Source: Pelagibius marinus (GTDB lineage: Bacteria > Pseudomonadota > Alphaproteobacteria > Kiloniellales > Kiloniellaceae). From it: DNA of 64,000 nucleotides. The notes below the pieces were generated by a model. The model was not told the origin of the DNA. It made no database searches and was given only the letters and a program-made list of their open reading frames with translations. The stretch covers positions 1 to 64,000 of the forward strand of contig NZ_JACSDK010000018.1 of NCBI RefSeq assembly GCF_014925385.1, written 5' to 3'. Numbering within the stretch: the stretch's first letter is position 1; the number at the start of each line of letters is the position of its first letter. Both the position numbers and the translations under genes were made by a program. Of the stretch, positions 16,663 through 25,143 are shown piece after piece.

Positions 16663-17646
16663 TCAGGAACCTTCGCCGAGCTTCAGCACGGTGTCGATCA
16701 TCTCCTGCCCGCCGTCGATGGAGGAGGCGAACTCGGTGTAGATCGGCTTGGAAGCGGCGATGAAGGCGTCCTTGTCGGCGATGTTCACCTGGATGCCGCC
16801 GGCCTTCAGCTTGTCCAGCAGGTCGGTTTCAAGCTGCGCGGCCGTCTTGTAGACGAAGTCCTGCGTCGAGGTCGCGCACTTTGTCAGCTCGGCCTGGACA
16901 TCGTCCGGCAGGGCCGAGAAGTGCTTGTCGGAGACCAGCAGGTAAGCCGGCGTGTAGACGTGGCCGGTGATCGAGAGGTACTTCTGCACCTCCTGGAACT
17001 TGGCCGACCAGATCTGCGCGTAGGGATTCTCCTGGCCGTCGATGACGCCGGTCTGCAGCGCAGTGAAGACCTCGGAGAAGGCCATCGGCGTCGGATTGGC
17101 GCCGTACAGCTTGAACATCTTCACCCGCCAGGCACCCTTGGGCGTGCGCAGCTTGATGCCGTCCAGGTCGGCCGGCTTGTTGATGGGCCGGGTGTTGTTG
17201 GTGATGTTGCGGAAGCCGTTCTCCCACACGCCGAGAATGCGGTAGCCCTTGGCCTTGACCGCGGGCTGCAGCTTGCTCTCCAGGATCGCGTCCTGAACCC
17301 GCTTCATATGCTCACGGCTCTTGATGATGTAGGGCATCTCGAAGATACCGAACTCGTCGGCCACCGAGGACATGACGGAAGAGGGCAGGGAAAAGGTCAC
17401 CTGGCCGAGCTTCAGCTTCTGCAGCAACTCGCTGTCCTTGCCCAGCTGCGAGGAGCCGAAGACCTGCACCTCCGCTTTGTCGCCGAGGGCGGCATTGGAG
17501 CAGCGGGCAAACTCGTTGGCGCTGGCTTCGAACAGCGAGCCGGGCGCGCCGACGTGGCCGAACTTCAGGGTCAGGCCTGCCGCAGCGGCCGGGCCGGCGA
17601 GCAGCCCCGTTACGGCAACGGCACTTACAAGTCCAAGAATTCGCAT
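16663..17646 (-). CDS. dctP: TRAP transporter periplasmic binding protein, DctP-type
   Basis: The 327-residue secreted protein has a signal peptide ending at AAA (about residue 22) and the DctP fold: LKFGHVGAPGSLFE, RPINKPADLDGIKLRTP, and the substrate-contact arginine region in GIKLRTPKGAWR. AFSEVFTALQTGVIDGQENP is the family's most conserved block. GGGGAGGAAAC precedes the ATG, so the longer open frame to 18030 is rejected. It delivers a carboxylate to DctQM. It lies between the aminotransferase gene and the permease genes. Confidence 0.94.
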   Translation of the reverse strand: MRILGLVSAVAVTGLLAGPAAAAGLTLKFGHVGAPGSLFEASANEFARCSNAALGDKAEVQVFGSSQLGKDSELLQKLKLGQVTFSLPSSVMSSVADEFGIFEMPYIIKSREHMKRVQDAILESKLQPAVKAKGYRILGVWENGFRNITNNTRPINKPADLDGIKLRTPKGAWRVKMFKLYGANPTPMAFSEVFTALQTGVIDGQENPYAQIWSAKFQEVQKYLSITGHVYTPAYLLVSDKHFSALPDDVQAELTKCATSTQDFVYKTAAQLETDLLDKLKAGGIQVNIADKDAFIAASKPIYTEFASSIDGGQEMIDTVLKLGEGS

Positions 17647-17711
17647 AGTTTCCTCCCCAGGATTCTGTTTCTCGTTATCGCGATTTTGCGCGGGTGGTTG
17701 TTGGTCTTGTT

Positions 17712-18899
17712 TTACTCGGCGGCACCCTCCGCCAAAGACTGGTCCTGGCCCGATAGATAGCCGAGGGCCGCTTGCACCCCACCGCGGCGGTAGGGAATGC
17801 CGGACAGCTCCAGGCCCATCTCCACGCCGGAGAGGCTGCCCATGAGCATGAGATCGTTGAAGTCGCCCAGGTGGCCGATACGGAACACCTTGTCGGCGAT
17901 CTTGGACAGTCCGTTGCCGAGCGACATGTCGAAGTTTTCCAGCGTCACTTTGCGGAAGTTGTCGGCGCTGTGGCCCTCCGGCACCAGCACCGCGGTCAGC
18001 GAGCTGGAATAGTGGCGCGGGTTCTTGCACAGCACCTCCAGGCCCCAGGCGCGCACGGCGCGGCGCGTTGCCTCGGCATGGCGGTCATGACGCTTGAAGA
18101 CGTTGTCGAGGCCTTCCTCCTGCAGCATGTCGACGGCCTCGGCCAGGCCGTAGAGCAGGTTGGTGGCCGGAGTGTAGGGGAAAAAGCCCTTGTCGTTAGG
18201 CCCCTGCATTTCCTCCCACGACCAGTAGGAGCGCGGCAGCTTCGCGGTCTTGGAGGCCGCCAGCGCCTTCTCGCTCACCGCGTTGAAGGAAAGGCCCGGG
18301 GGCAGCATGAGGCCCTTCTGCGAGCCGGCCACGGTGACGTCGACGCCCCACTCGTCGTGGCGGTAGTCGATGGAGGCCAGCGAGGAGATGGTGTCGACCA
18401 TCAGCAGGGCCGGATGGCCGGCGTCGTCGATGGCCTTGCGGACCTCGTCGATGCGGCTGGTGCAGCCGGTCGAGGTCTCGTTGTGGACGACGCAGACCGC
18501 CTTGATCTCGTGGTTCTTGTCCTCGGCCAGGCGCGCGCCGATGGCCGCCGGGTCGGCGCCGCTGCGCCAGTCGCCGGCGATGAACTCCGGCACGATGCCG
18601 AGGCGTTCGGCCAGGCCCTTCCACAGGGTGGCGAAGTGGCCGGTCTCGAACATCAGCACCCGGTCGCCGGGCGAGAGGGTGTTCACCAGGGCCGCTTCCC
18701 AGGCGCCGGTGCCGGAGGCGGGGTAGATCACCACCCGGCCCTCGGTCTTGAAGATGGAGCGCATGCCGTCCAGCACGCGCTGGCCCAGCGCGCCGAACTT
18801 CGGCCCGCGGTGGTCCATGGTCGGCAGGTCCATGGCCCGCAGCACGCGGTCCGGTACGTTGGTGGGTCCTGGAATCTGAAGAAAATGACGCCCTGGCAT
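17712..18899 (-). CDS. Class V aminotransferase (serine/alanine-glyoxylate type)
   Basis: The 395-residue PLP enzyme starts HFLQIPGPTNVPDRVLRAM, the hallmark of serine-glyoxylate and alanine-glyoxylate aminotransferases. The Schiff-base lysine is in VAGSQKGLMLPPGL, and the cofactor is held by YPASGTGAWEAAL and the aspartate in LMVDTISSLAS. In serine-cycle methylotrophs this enzyme makes hydroxypyruvate from serine. Here, however, it heads an operon with a TRAP transporter, hydratase and CoA-transferase, so it may serve a different amino donor. The ATG at 18899 was preferred over 18941 because it begins the conserved sequence. It is divergent from the FAD/Fe-S oxidase gene. Confidence 0.88.
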   Translation of the reverse strand: MPGRHFLQIPGPTNVPDRVLRAMDLPTMDHRGPKFGALGQRVLDGMRSIFKTEGRVVIYPASGTGAWEAALVNTLSPGDRVLMFETGHFATLWKGLAERLGIVPEFIAGDWRSGADPAAIGARLAEDKNHEIKAVCVVHNETSTGCTSRIDEVRKAIDDAGHPALLMVDTISSLASIDYRHDEWGVDVTVAGSQKGLMLPPGLSFNAVSEKALAASKTAKLPRSYWSWEEMQGPNDKGFFPYTPATNLLYGLAEAVDMLQEEGLDNVFKRHDRHAEATRRAVRAWGLEVLCKNPRHYSSSLTAVLVPEGHSADNFRKVTLENFDMSLGNGLSKIADKVFRIGHLGDFNDLMLMGSLSGVEMGLELSGIPYRRGGVQAALGYLSGQDQSLAEGAAE

Positions 18900-19003
18900 G
18901 CTTCCCCTATCGGCCTTTCCCGGCCCTGTCGACCGCCCCACCCCGCCCCTTGCGGCAGATTGCGGACGCTCGCGTAGGCCTTGCGTCCCGGGGGGCTTTG
19001 CCG

Positions 19004-19029
19004 TTATGAATTATGAATACAAAATACAA
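19004..19029. promoter_or_regulatory. AT-rich tandem 7-bp repeats in the divergent promoter region
   Basis: Within an otherwise GC-rich 150-bp divergent region are two tandem pairs of 7-bp direct repeats, TTATGAA twice (19004-19017) and AATACAA twice (19016-19029), ending 20 bp before the ATG of the oxidase gene. The location suits an operator or promoter element for the GntR/FCD regulator encoded downstream. That link is inferred only from position. Confidence 0.4.
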
Positions 19030-19049
19030 ATCCGGGGCGATTGTCAACA

Positions 19050-21986
19050 ATGAGTGGCGGCGGCGAGCTGGCCAGAAGCCTGGAAAAGCACATCGAAGGG
19101 GAGGTCCTCTTCGATCTCTTCAGCCGTGGGCGCTATGCGACTGATGCCTCGGTCTACCAGGTGGTGCCGCTGGGCGTGGTGGTGCCGAAGTCCTGGGCCG
19201 ACGTGGAGGCGACCCTGCAGATCGCGCGGGAGGCGGGGGTGCCGGTGCTGCCGCGCGGCGGCGGCACCTCGCAGTGCGGTCAGACGGTGAACCGCGCCGT
19301 GGTCGTCGACCTCTCCAAGCATCTCAACAACCTGATCTCCGTCGACAGCGAGACACAGACCTGCGTGGTCGAGCCCGGCCTGGTGCTTGACCAGTTGAAC
19401 GCGGCCCTGAAGCCCAGCGGCCTGTGGTTTCCGGTCGACGTCTCCACCGCCTCGCGCGCCACCATCGGCGGCATGGCGGCCAACAATTCCTGCGGCTCGC
19501 GCTCGATCCGCTACGGCCTGATGCGCGACAACGTCGCCTCGATCGACGCGCTGCTGGCCGACGGCAGCAAGGCGACCTTCGGCGAGGTGCGTCGCGACGC
19601 CGGCCAGGGCCTCGCGGAGAACAACGCAGTGGCGTCGCTGTTTCAGGACCTGCTCGACCTCGGCGGGCGCGAAGCGGAGGAGATCCGCGCGCGCTTCCCG
19701 CAGGTGCTGCGCCGGGTCGGCGGCTACAACATCGATGCCCTGGTTCCGAATGGAGACACCAACAACCTGGCGCATCTGCTGGTGGGGTCGGAGGGGACGC
19801 TGGCGCTGAGCGAGCGCCTGACCCTGAAGCTGTCGCCGATCCTGGCCAACAAGACCCTGGGTGCCTGCCACTTCCCGACGCTCTACGACGCCATGGACGC
19901 GGCCCAGCACCTGGTGACCCTCGGACCCACGGCGGTGGAGCTGGTCGACAGGAACATGATCGAGCTGAGCCGCGACATCCCGATGTTCCGCCCGGTGGTC
20001 GACCGCTTCGTGCGCGGCGAGCCCGGCGCCATCCTGCTGGTCGAGTTCGCCGAGGAGGACCAGGACGAGAACCTGCGGCGCCTGAAGGCGCTGGGCGATC
20101 TCATGGCGCAGCTCGGCTACCGCTGGGAGGACCCGGGCAAGAAGGACGGCGGCGTGGTGGAGGCCGTGGACGCCGACTTCCAGAAGCAGATCTGGGAGGT
20201 CCGCAAGCAGGGCCTCAACATCATGATGTCCATGAAGGCCGAGCGGAAGCCGGTGTCCTTCGTCGAGGACTGCGCAGTGGAGCTGACCGACCTGGCCGAG
20301 TACACCCGCCGCCTGACCGAGATCTTCCACAAGCACGGCACCGACGGCACCTGGTACGCCCATGCCTCGGTCGGAACCCTGCACGTGCGCCCGGTCCTGA
20401 ACCTGAAGCTGGACCAGGACGTGAAGGCCATGCGCGCCATCGCCGAGGAAGCCTTCGAGATGGTGCGCGAATACAAGGGCTCGCACTCCGGCGAGCACGG
20501 CGACGGCATCGTGCGCTCCGAGTTCCACCGCGAGATGTTCGGCGACCGCATGGTCCAGGACTTCGAGTGGGTGAAGGATCGCATGGACCCGGCGGGGCTG
20601 CTGAATCCCGGCCGCGTGGTGCGCCCGCCGAAGATGGACGACCGCGAGCTGTTCCGCTTCGCGCCGGACTACCGGGTGCCGGAGTTCGGGACCATCTTCG
20701 ACTGGTCGGCCTACCCGGGCGCCGGCGGCGGCTTCCAGGGCGCCGTGGAGATGTGCAACAACAACGGCGCCTGCCGCAAGGCCGACGGCGTCATGTGCCC
20801 CTCCTACAAGGTCACGCACGATGAACGCGACCTGACGCGCGGTCGCGCCAACACGCTGCGCCTGGCGATCTCCGGCCAGCTCGGGCCGGAGGCCTTTACC
20901 TCCGACGAGATGGCCGAGACCCTGTCGCTCTGCGTCTCCTGCAAGGGCTGCAAGCGCGAGTGCCCGACCGGCGTCGACATGGCCAAGATGAAAATCGAGG
21001 TGCTGGCGGCGCGCGCCGAGAAGCAGGGCGTGGCCCTGCGCGAGATGCTGGTCGCCTACCTGCCGCGCTACGCGCCCTATGCGTCCAAGGCGCCCTGGCT
21101 CTTGAACCTGCGCGACCGGCTACCGGGTCTGGCCGGCCTGTCGCAGCGCCTCTTCGGCTTCGCCGCCGACCGCAAACTGCCGCGCTGGCGCGGCGACGTC
21201 TACCGTCAGGAAGACCTGCCGATGCAGGGTGACGAGGTCATCTTCTTCGCCGACACCTTCAACCGCTACTTCGAGCCGGACAACCTGCGCGACGCGGAGA
21301 CGGTGCTGCGGCGCGGCGGCTTCGCGCCCGTGGAGGCGAAGCCCGACGACGGCGGCCGCCCGCTGTGCTGCGGACGCTCCTTCCTCGCCGCCGGCCTGGT
21401 GGAGGAGGCCAAGGCGGAGATGAGACGCAGCCTCACGGTCATCGGCCACGCCGTCGATCGAGGCGTGCCGGTGGTGGGGCTGGAGCCCTCCTGCCTGTTG
21501 ACCTTCCGCGACGAGGCCCCGGCGCTGCTGGGCGGGGAGTGGACGGCGGAGCAGGCGAAGCAGGTCATGCTGTTCGAGGAGTTCATCGCCGCTCGGCTCG
21601 ATCCGGAGGGCGGCGGCTTCGAGTTGCCGCTGGCCCCGCTGCCGGGCGGCAGCGCGCTGCTGCACGGCCACTGCCACCAGAAGGCTTTTAACGCGGTCGC
21701 GCCCATCGAGGAGGTCCTGGCCCTCATTCCCGAGTTGGAGGTGGAGCTGGTCCAGTCGTCCTGCTGCGGCATGGCCGGCAACTTCGGCTACCAGGCGGAG
21801 ACCGCCGAGATCTCCCGCAAGATGGGCGAACTCAGCCTGCTGCCGCGGGTGCGCGCCGCCGTCGCCGAGGTGCTGGTCGTCGCCGACGGCACCTCCTGCC
21901 GGCACCAGATCGCCGACGGCGCGGGACGGGAGGCCATTCACGTCGCGCGCCTGCTTCGCGAATCCTCCGATCTTGCGCTAAACTAG
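19050..21986 (+). CDS. FAD-linked oxidase with C-terminal 4Fe-4S and CCG domains (D-2-hydroxyacid dehydrogenase type)
   Basis: The 978-residue multidomain protein resembles YdiJ and D-lactate/D-2-hydroxyglutarate dehydrogenase fusions. Residues about 1-280 form the PCMH FAD domain (PRGGGTSQCGQTVN; NNSCGSRSIRYG). Residues 280-550 form the oxidase C-terminal cap (SGEHGDGIVRSEFH). Then come two 4Fe-4S motifs (CNNNGACRKADGVMCPSY and CVSCKGCKRECPTG), and two cysteine-rich CCG domains (LCCGRSF; SSCCGMAGNFGY). It probably oxidises a D-2-hydroxy acid and feeds electrons to the quinone pool. It is followed by the GntR gene and divergent from the aminotransferase operon. ATG at 19050 is chosen; TTG at 19041 is possible. 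Confidence 0.9.
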   Translation: MSGGGELARSLEKHIEGEVLFDLFSRGRYATDASVYQVVPLGVVVPKSWADVEATLQIAREAGVPVLPRGGGTSQCGQTVNRAVVVDLSKHLNNLISVDSETQTCVVEPGLVLDQLNAALKPSGLWFPVDVSTASRATIGGMAANNSCGSRSIRYGLMRDNVASIDALLADGSKATFGEVRRDAGQGLAENNAVASLFQDLLDLGGREAEEIRARFPQVLRRVGGYNIDALVPNGDTNNLAHLLVGSEGTLALSERLTLKLSPILANKTLGACHFPTLYDAMDAAQHLVTLGPTAVELVDRNMIELSRDIPMFRPVVDRFVRGEPGAILLVEFAEEDQDENLRRLKALGDLMAQLGYRWEDPGKKDGGVVEAVDADFQKQIWEVRKQGLNIMMSMKAERKPVSFVEDCAVELTDLAEYTRRLTEIFHKHGTDGTWYAHASVGTLHVRPVLNLKLDQDVKAMRAIAEEAFEMVREYKGSHSGEHGDGIVRSEFHREMFGDRMVQDFEWVKDRMDPAGLLNPGRVVRPPKMDDRELFRFAPDYRVPEFGTIFDWSAYPGAGGGFQGAVEMCNNNGACRKADGVMCPSYKVTHDERDLTRGRANTLRLAISGQLGPEAFTSDEMAETLSLCVSCKGCKRECPTGVDMAKMKIEVLAARAEKQGVALREMLVAYLPRYAPYASKAPWLLNLRDRLPGLAGLSQRLFGFAADRKLPRWRGDVYRQEDLPMQGDEVIFFADTFNRYFEPDNLRDAETVLRRGGFAPVEAKPDDGGRPLCCGRSFLAAGLVEEAKAEMRRSLTVIGHAVDRGVPVVGLEPSCLLTFRDEAPALLGGEWTAEQAKQVMLFEEFIAARLDPEGGGFELPLAPLPGGSALLHGHCHQKAFNAVAPIEEVLALIPELEVELVQSSCCGMAGNFGYQAETAEISRKMGELSLLPRVRAAVAEVLVVADGTSCRHQIADGAGREAIHVARLLRESSDLALN

Positions 21987-22008
21987 GGTGGACCAAGAGG
22001 ACGTAGGC

Positions 22009-22674
22009 ATGAGCATCGAAGTTGCAGCCCCCATCCAAAGGCGCCCGCTTCACAACGAGCTGGCCGACCGCCTGCGCCACATGATCGTCGAGGGCGAGCT
22101 GGCACCGGGCGAGAAGCTGGCGGAGAAAGAGCTCTGCGAGCAGTTCGGCGTGTCGCGCACGCCGCTGCGCGAGGCCATGAAGGTGCTGGCGACCGAGGGC
22201 CTGGTGCTGCTGACGCCCAACCGCGGCTGCGCCGTGGCCAAGCTGACCCTGGCCGACCTGGACGAGGCCTTTCCGATCATGGGGGCCCTGGAGGCGCTGT
22301 CCGGCGAGTTGGCCTGCCGGCACATCACCGATGCCGAGCTGGACCGCATTCAGGAACTGCACGACCGCATGGTGGTGAAGTACGAGGCCGGCGCGCTGCG
22401 CGACTACTTCAAGCTCAACGAGCAGATCCACCAGATGATCCTGGACGCCGCGCGCAACCCGACGCTGGCGCAGATGCAGCTCAGCCTCTCGGGCCGGGTG
22501 CGCCGGGCGCGCTACATGGCCAACATGTCGCCGGCGCGCTGGCGCAAGGCCGTGGACGAGCACGAGAAGATCCTGGAGACTCTGAAGGCGCGCGATTCCA
22601 AGCGCCTGGCGGTGCTGCTGAAGGAGCACCTGGCCAACAAGCTGCAGACCGTGAAGGACGCCCTCACGGAGTAG
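22009..22674 (+). CDS. GntR-family transcriptional regulator, FCD subfamily
   Basis: The 221-residue protein has an N-terminal winged helix (residues about 10-75; LAEKELCEQFGVSRTPLREAMKVL) and an all-helical FCD ligand domain (about 85-215). The metal/ligand histidines are in HDRMV, NEQIHQMIL and DEHEKIL. Such regulators sense small carboxylates and usually control adjacent catabolic genes. It follows the oxidase by 22 bp, so it is likely the autoregulated controller of both divergent transcription units. AGAGG lies before the ATG at 22009; the GTG at 21988 was rejected. Confidence 0.92.
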   Translation: MSIEVAAPIQRRPLHNELADRLRHMIVEGELAPGEKLAEKELCEQFGVSRTPLREAMKVLATEGLVLLTPNRGCAVAKLTLADLDEAFPIMGALEALSGELACRHITDAELDRIQELHDRMVVKYEAGALRDYFKLNEQIHQMILDAARNPTLAQMQLSLSGRVRRARYMANMSPARWRKAVDEHEKILETLKARDSKRLAVLLKEHLANKLQTVKDALTE

Positions 22675-22756
22675 CCCTTCGGCCGTTTGCCGCTATGCAG
22701 GAACTTGTCGATCGGGTGTATGCTGACGACCGTAGGTGTCGGCGGAAGGAGGCGGC

Positions 22757-23635
22757 ATGGGCCGCGAAGTGCTGAGCGAAGAGCAGGTTCGCTTCTACGA
22801 AGACAACGGCTATCTGCTGCTGGAAGAGCGCGTTCCCGCCGAGGAGCTGGAACGGCTGCACGGGGAGATCGCCCGTTTCGTCCGGGAGGCGCGCGGCATG
22901 ACCGCCTCCGACGAACGCCTGGACCTGGAAGACAGTCACACGCCGGAGAACCCGCGGGTGCGCCGCATCAAGCTGCCGCACAAGCTGTCGCCGGCTTTCG
23001 CGGAGTTGATGCGTTCCGACTGGATCCTGGCGCCGGTGCGCGATCTCATCGGCCCCGACCTGCGCTTGCATACCTCCAAGCTGAACATGAAGTCGGCGGG
23101 CTACGGGGCGGCGGTGGAGTGGCACCAGGACTGGGCCTTCTATCCCCACACCAACGACGACATCCTGGCCGTCGGCGTCATCCTGGACGACATGGCCGAA
23201 GAGAACGGGCCGTTGATGGTCTTTCCCGGCAGTCACAAGGGGCCTGTCTACGATCACCATGCGGGCGGCTACTTCGCCGGAGCCGTCAGCCTGGCCGCCA
23301 ACGGTCTGCACGCCGGCGACGCGGCGACGCTGACGGGGCCGGCCGGCTCCATCTCGCTGCACCACGTGCGCGCGCTGCACGGCTCCGCGCCCAACCGCTC
23401 GGCGCGCGACCGGCGCATGCTGTTCTACGAGATCACCTCGGCCGATGCCTTCCCGATCCAAGGCTCCATGTCGGCCTTCGAGGGGCTGGAGGAATACGAC
23501 AGCCGGCTGCTGTGCGGGGAGGGAACGATCAGGCCGCGCCTGACGGCGGTGCCGGTGCGCCTGCCGCAGCCGCAGCCGCCGACGGTGGGCTCGATCTACG
23601 AAATTCAGAAGGCGATGACAGCGCGCAACTTCTAG
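22757..23635 (+). CDS. Phytanoyl-CoA dioxygenase (PhyH) family protein
   Basis: This is a 292-residue Fe(II)/2-oxoglutarate oxygenase. The metal triad is visible as VEWHQDWAFYPHTND (His and Asp) and the distal His in LHHVRALHGSAPN, with the 2-oxoglutarate arginine in NRSARDRRML. Substrates in this family are diverse small molecules or acyl-CoAs, so the reaction is not assigned. GGAGGCGGC directly precedes the ATG. It follows the regulator by 82 bp on the same strand and may belong to the same regulon as the upstream catabolic module. Confidence 0.85.
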   Translation: MGREVLSEEQVRFYEDNGYLLLEERVPAEELERLHGEIARFVREARGMTASDERLDLEDSHTPENPRVRRIKLPHKLSPAFAELMRSDWILAPVRDLIGPDLRLHTSKLNMKSAGYGAAVEWHQDWAFYPHTNDDILAVGVILDDMAEENGPLMVFPGSHKGPVYDHHAGGYFAGAVSLAANGLHAGDAATLTGPAGSISLHHVRALHGSAPNRSARDRRMLFYEITSADAFPIQGSMSAFEGLEEYDSRLLCGEGTIRPRLTAVPVRLPQPQPPTVGSIYEIQKAMTARNF

Positions 23636-23661
23636 GCCGCTGTCGCTACTGCGCGGCGGAG

Positions 23662-24987
23662 CTACTGCAGGGCGGCGCCGCGCGGCTTGTCCGTGCCTGC
23701 CTCGTCCTGCGGGGCGTCCTCCGGGATCGGGATACGCGGATCGCCCGCGTCGCTTTCTCCTTCCAGGTCGACCGGCGTCATGCCGCCGTTCTGCAAGGGT
23801 ACGCGCCCGCCCAGGCCGAGCAGTTGCATGGTGGTTTCCATCGGCGCGCGGGCGCTGTCGGGCAGCATCGGCAGGGCGGCCTGGCTCGGCGCCTCCACCG
23901 CTTCGTCGACAAAGGCGTGGCGCAGTTCGGCGCCCAGGCGCTCGGCGCGCTGCCAGTCGGCCCGCACGCTGTCCAGCAGGCGCTGGGCCCCGGCGTTGTG
24001 CAGCTGGATGCCCTCGAAGTAGGGCTCCTCGAAACTGCGGTACATGATGGCGACATGCTGGCCGCCTTCCAGGTAGCCGGGCATCAGCCCGCTGCAGGCG
24101 TAACCCCAGCCGCGCAGCAGTTCCACCGCGGCCGCGCCTTCCGGCGTGCCGAGGCCGATGAAGACCTGGAAGCTGCGCCGCCCCTCGGCTTCCGCGCGGG
24201 CCTCGTGGTCGCCGACCAGGGTCCAGAAGTCGTTGCCGGCGCGGCGCACCACAAGGCGCGCCATGTCGAAACGCGGCATGTCCTTGTTCTCACAGATGCT
24301 GGGCCGCTGGTCCAGGCCGGTGGCCAGGGTGATCTGGCGGTGGCCGCTGATCGAGGCGTCGTTCAGCAGGCGGGCGAACCACAGGGCATAGGACGGTGGC
24401 AGGTGGCAGGGCGCGTGCACGCTGCGCCCCAGGTCGAGGTACTGCAGCAGGGTGGCGGCCGGGCCCGCGGCGCCTTCCTGGACCAGCATGCGCTGGGGCA
24501 CGTAGTCGACCTCCATGCCCACGTCGCGGAAGCCCAGTTTGCACACCACCTTCTGCGAGACGATGTGGTTGGTCAGCGAAATGCCGAGGATGGCCTGGGC
24601 GCCCAATGTGGTGCGGGCGAAGTCCAGGGCGCGGTCGATCATGCGCACGAAGATGCCGGACTTGCGGTGCTCCGGCGTGACGATGCCCTGGCACAGTTCG
24701 ACGACGCCGCGGTTGGGCGAAGAGAAGGCCAGCGCTATGTGCCCGGCGATATCGCCCTCGGGATCGCGCGCGATGAGCGAGATCTGTTCGCCGGAGGCAA
24801 TCAGCTCGATGAAGGCCGCGGGATCGTAGACCAGGGGGCTGAGGTAATCCTCGCCGTAGACCGCCCGGAAAGCGCGTGGAATGTCGGGAGCGTCGGCCGC
24901 TGTGAAGCCGGCAATTGTGTAGCCGTCCTCTTCCCGGTGAAGCGGCGGGACTAGGACTCCAGCTTCGGATATCGACGACTCAAGCAT
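23662..24987 (-). CDS. GNAT-family N-acetyltransferase with long C-terminal extension
   Basis: The protein is 441 residues, much longer than a single GNAT domain. The acetyltransferase part spans about 22-185 (acetyl-CoA loop GIVTPEHRKSGIFVRMIDRAL, then ISLTNHIVSQKVVCKLGFRDVG). Residues 190-370 are another compact region (GWGYACSGLMPGYLEGGQHVAIMY) that could be a second, degenerate domain. The last 60 residues are acidic and proline-rich, probably disordered. The substrate is unknown. Two strong palindromes lie between its start and the PAS gene upstream. Confidence 0.75.
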   Translation of the reverse strand: MLESSISEAGVLVPPLHREEDGYTIAGFTAADAPDIPRAFRAVYGEDYLSPLVYDPAAFIELIASGEQISLIARDPEGDIAGHIALAFSSPNRGVVELCQGIVTPEHRKSGIFVRMIDRALDFARTTLGAQAILGISLTNHIVSQKVVCKLGFRDVGMEVDYVPQRMLVQEGAAGPAATLLQYLDLGRSVHAPCHLPPSYALWFARLLNDASISGHRQITLATGLDQRPSICENKDMPRFDMARLVVRRAGNDFWTLVGDHEARAEAEGRRSFQVFIGLGTPEGAAAVELLRGWGYACSGLMPGYLEGGQHVAIMYRSFEEPYFEGIQLHNAGAQRLLDSVRADWQRAERLGAELRHAFVDEAVEAPSQAALPMLPDSARAPMETTMQLLGLGGRVPLQNGGMTPVDLEGESDAGDPRIPIPEDAPQDEAGTDKPRGAALQ

Positions 24988-25011
24988 GACCCCCCCTCGC
25001 AGATTGCGTCA

Positions 25012-25030
25012 GTGAATTCCCGGAATTCAC
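25012..25030. promoter_or_regulatory. Palindrome upstream of the GNAT gene
   Basis: GTGAATTCC (25012-25020) and GGAATTCAC (25022-25030) form a perfect 9-bp inverted repeat around one central base, 25 bp upstream of the GNAT start. It is too symmetrical and too close to a start to ignore; a dimeric repressor or activator site is the natural reading. Confidence 0.45.
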
Positions 25031-25082
25031 GCAACCACGAGTAAGAGGTTACTTGGATAAAATTAAAATAAAATTGAGTCTA

Positions 25083-25107
25083 TTGTGTAAACGTTTTGTT
25101 TACACAA
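25083..25107. promoter_or_regulatory. TGTAAAC-type palindrome between the PAS and GNAT genes
   Basis: TTGTGTAAAC (25083-25092) and GTTTACACAA (25098-25107) are perfect inverted copies separated by 5 nt. They sit in an AT-rich stretch about 100 bp upstream of the GNAT gene and 37 bp after the PAS stop. It could be an operator or a short transcription-terminating hairpin for the PAS gene. Confidence 0.45.
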
Positions 25108-25143
25108 AACCTAGTGGAGGTTTATGGTTAACGATGGTGAGTA

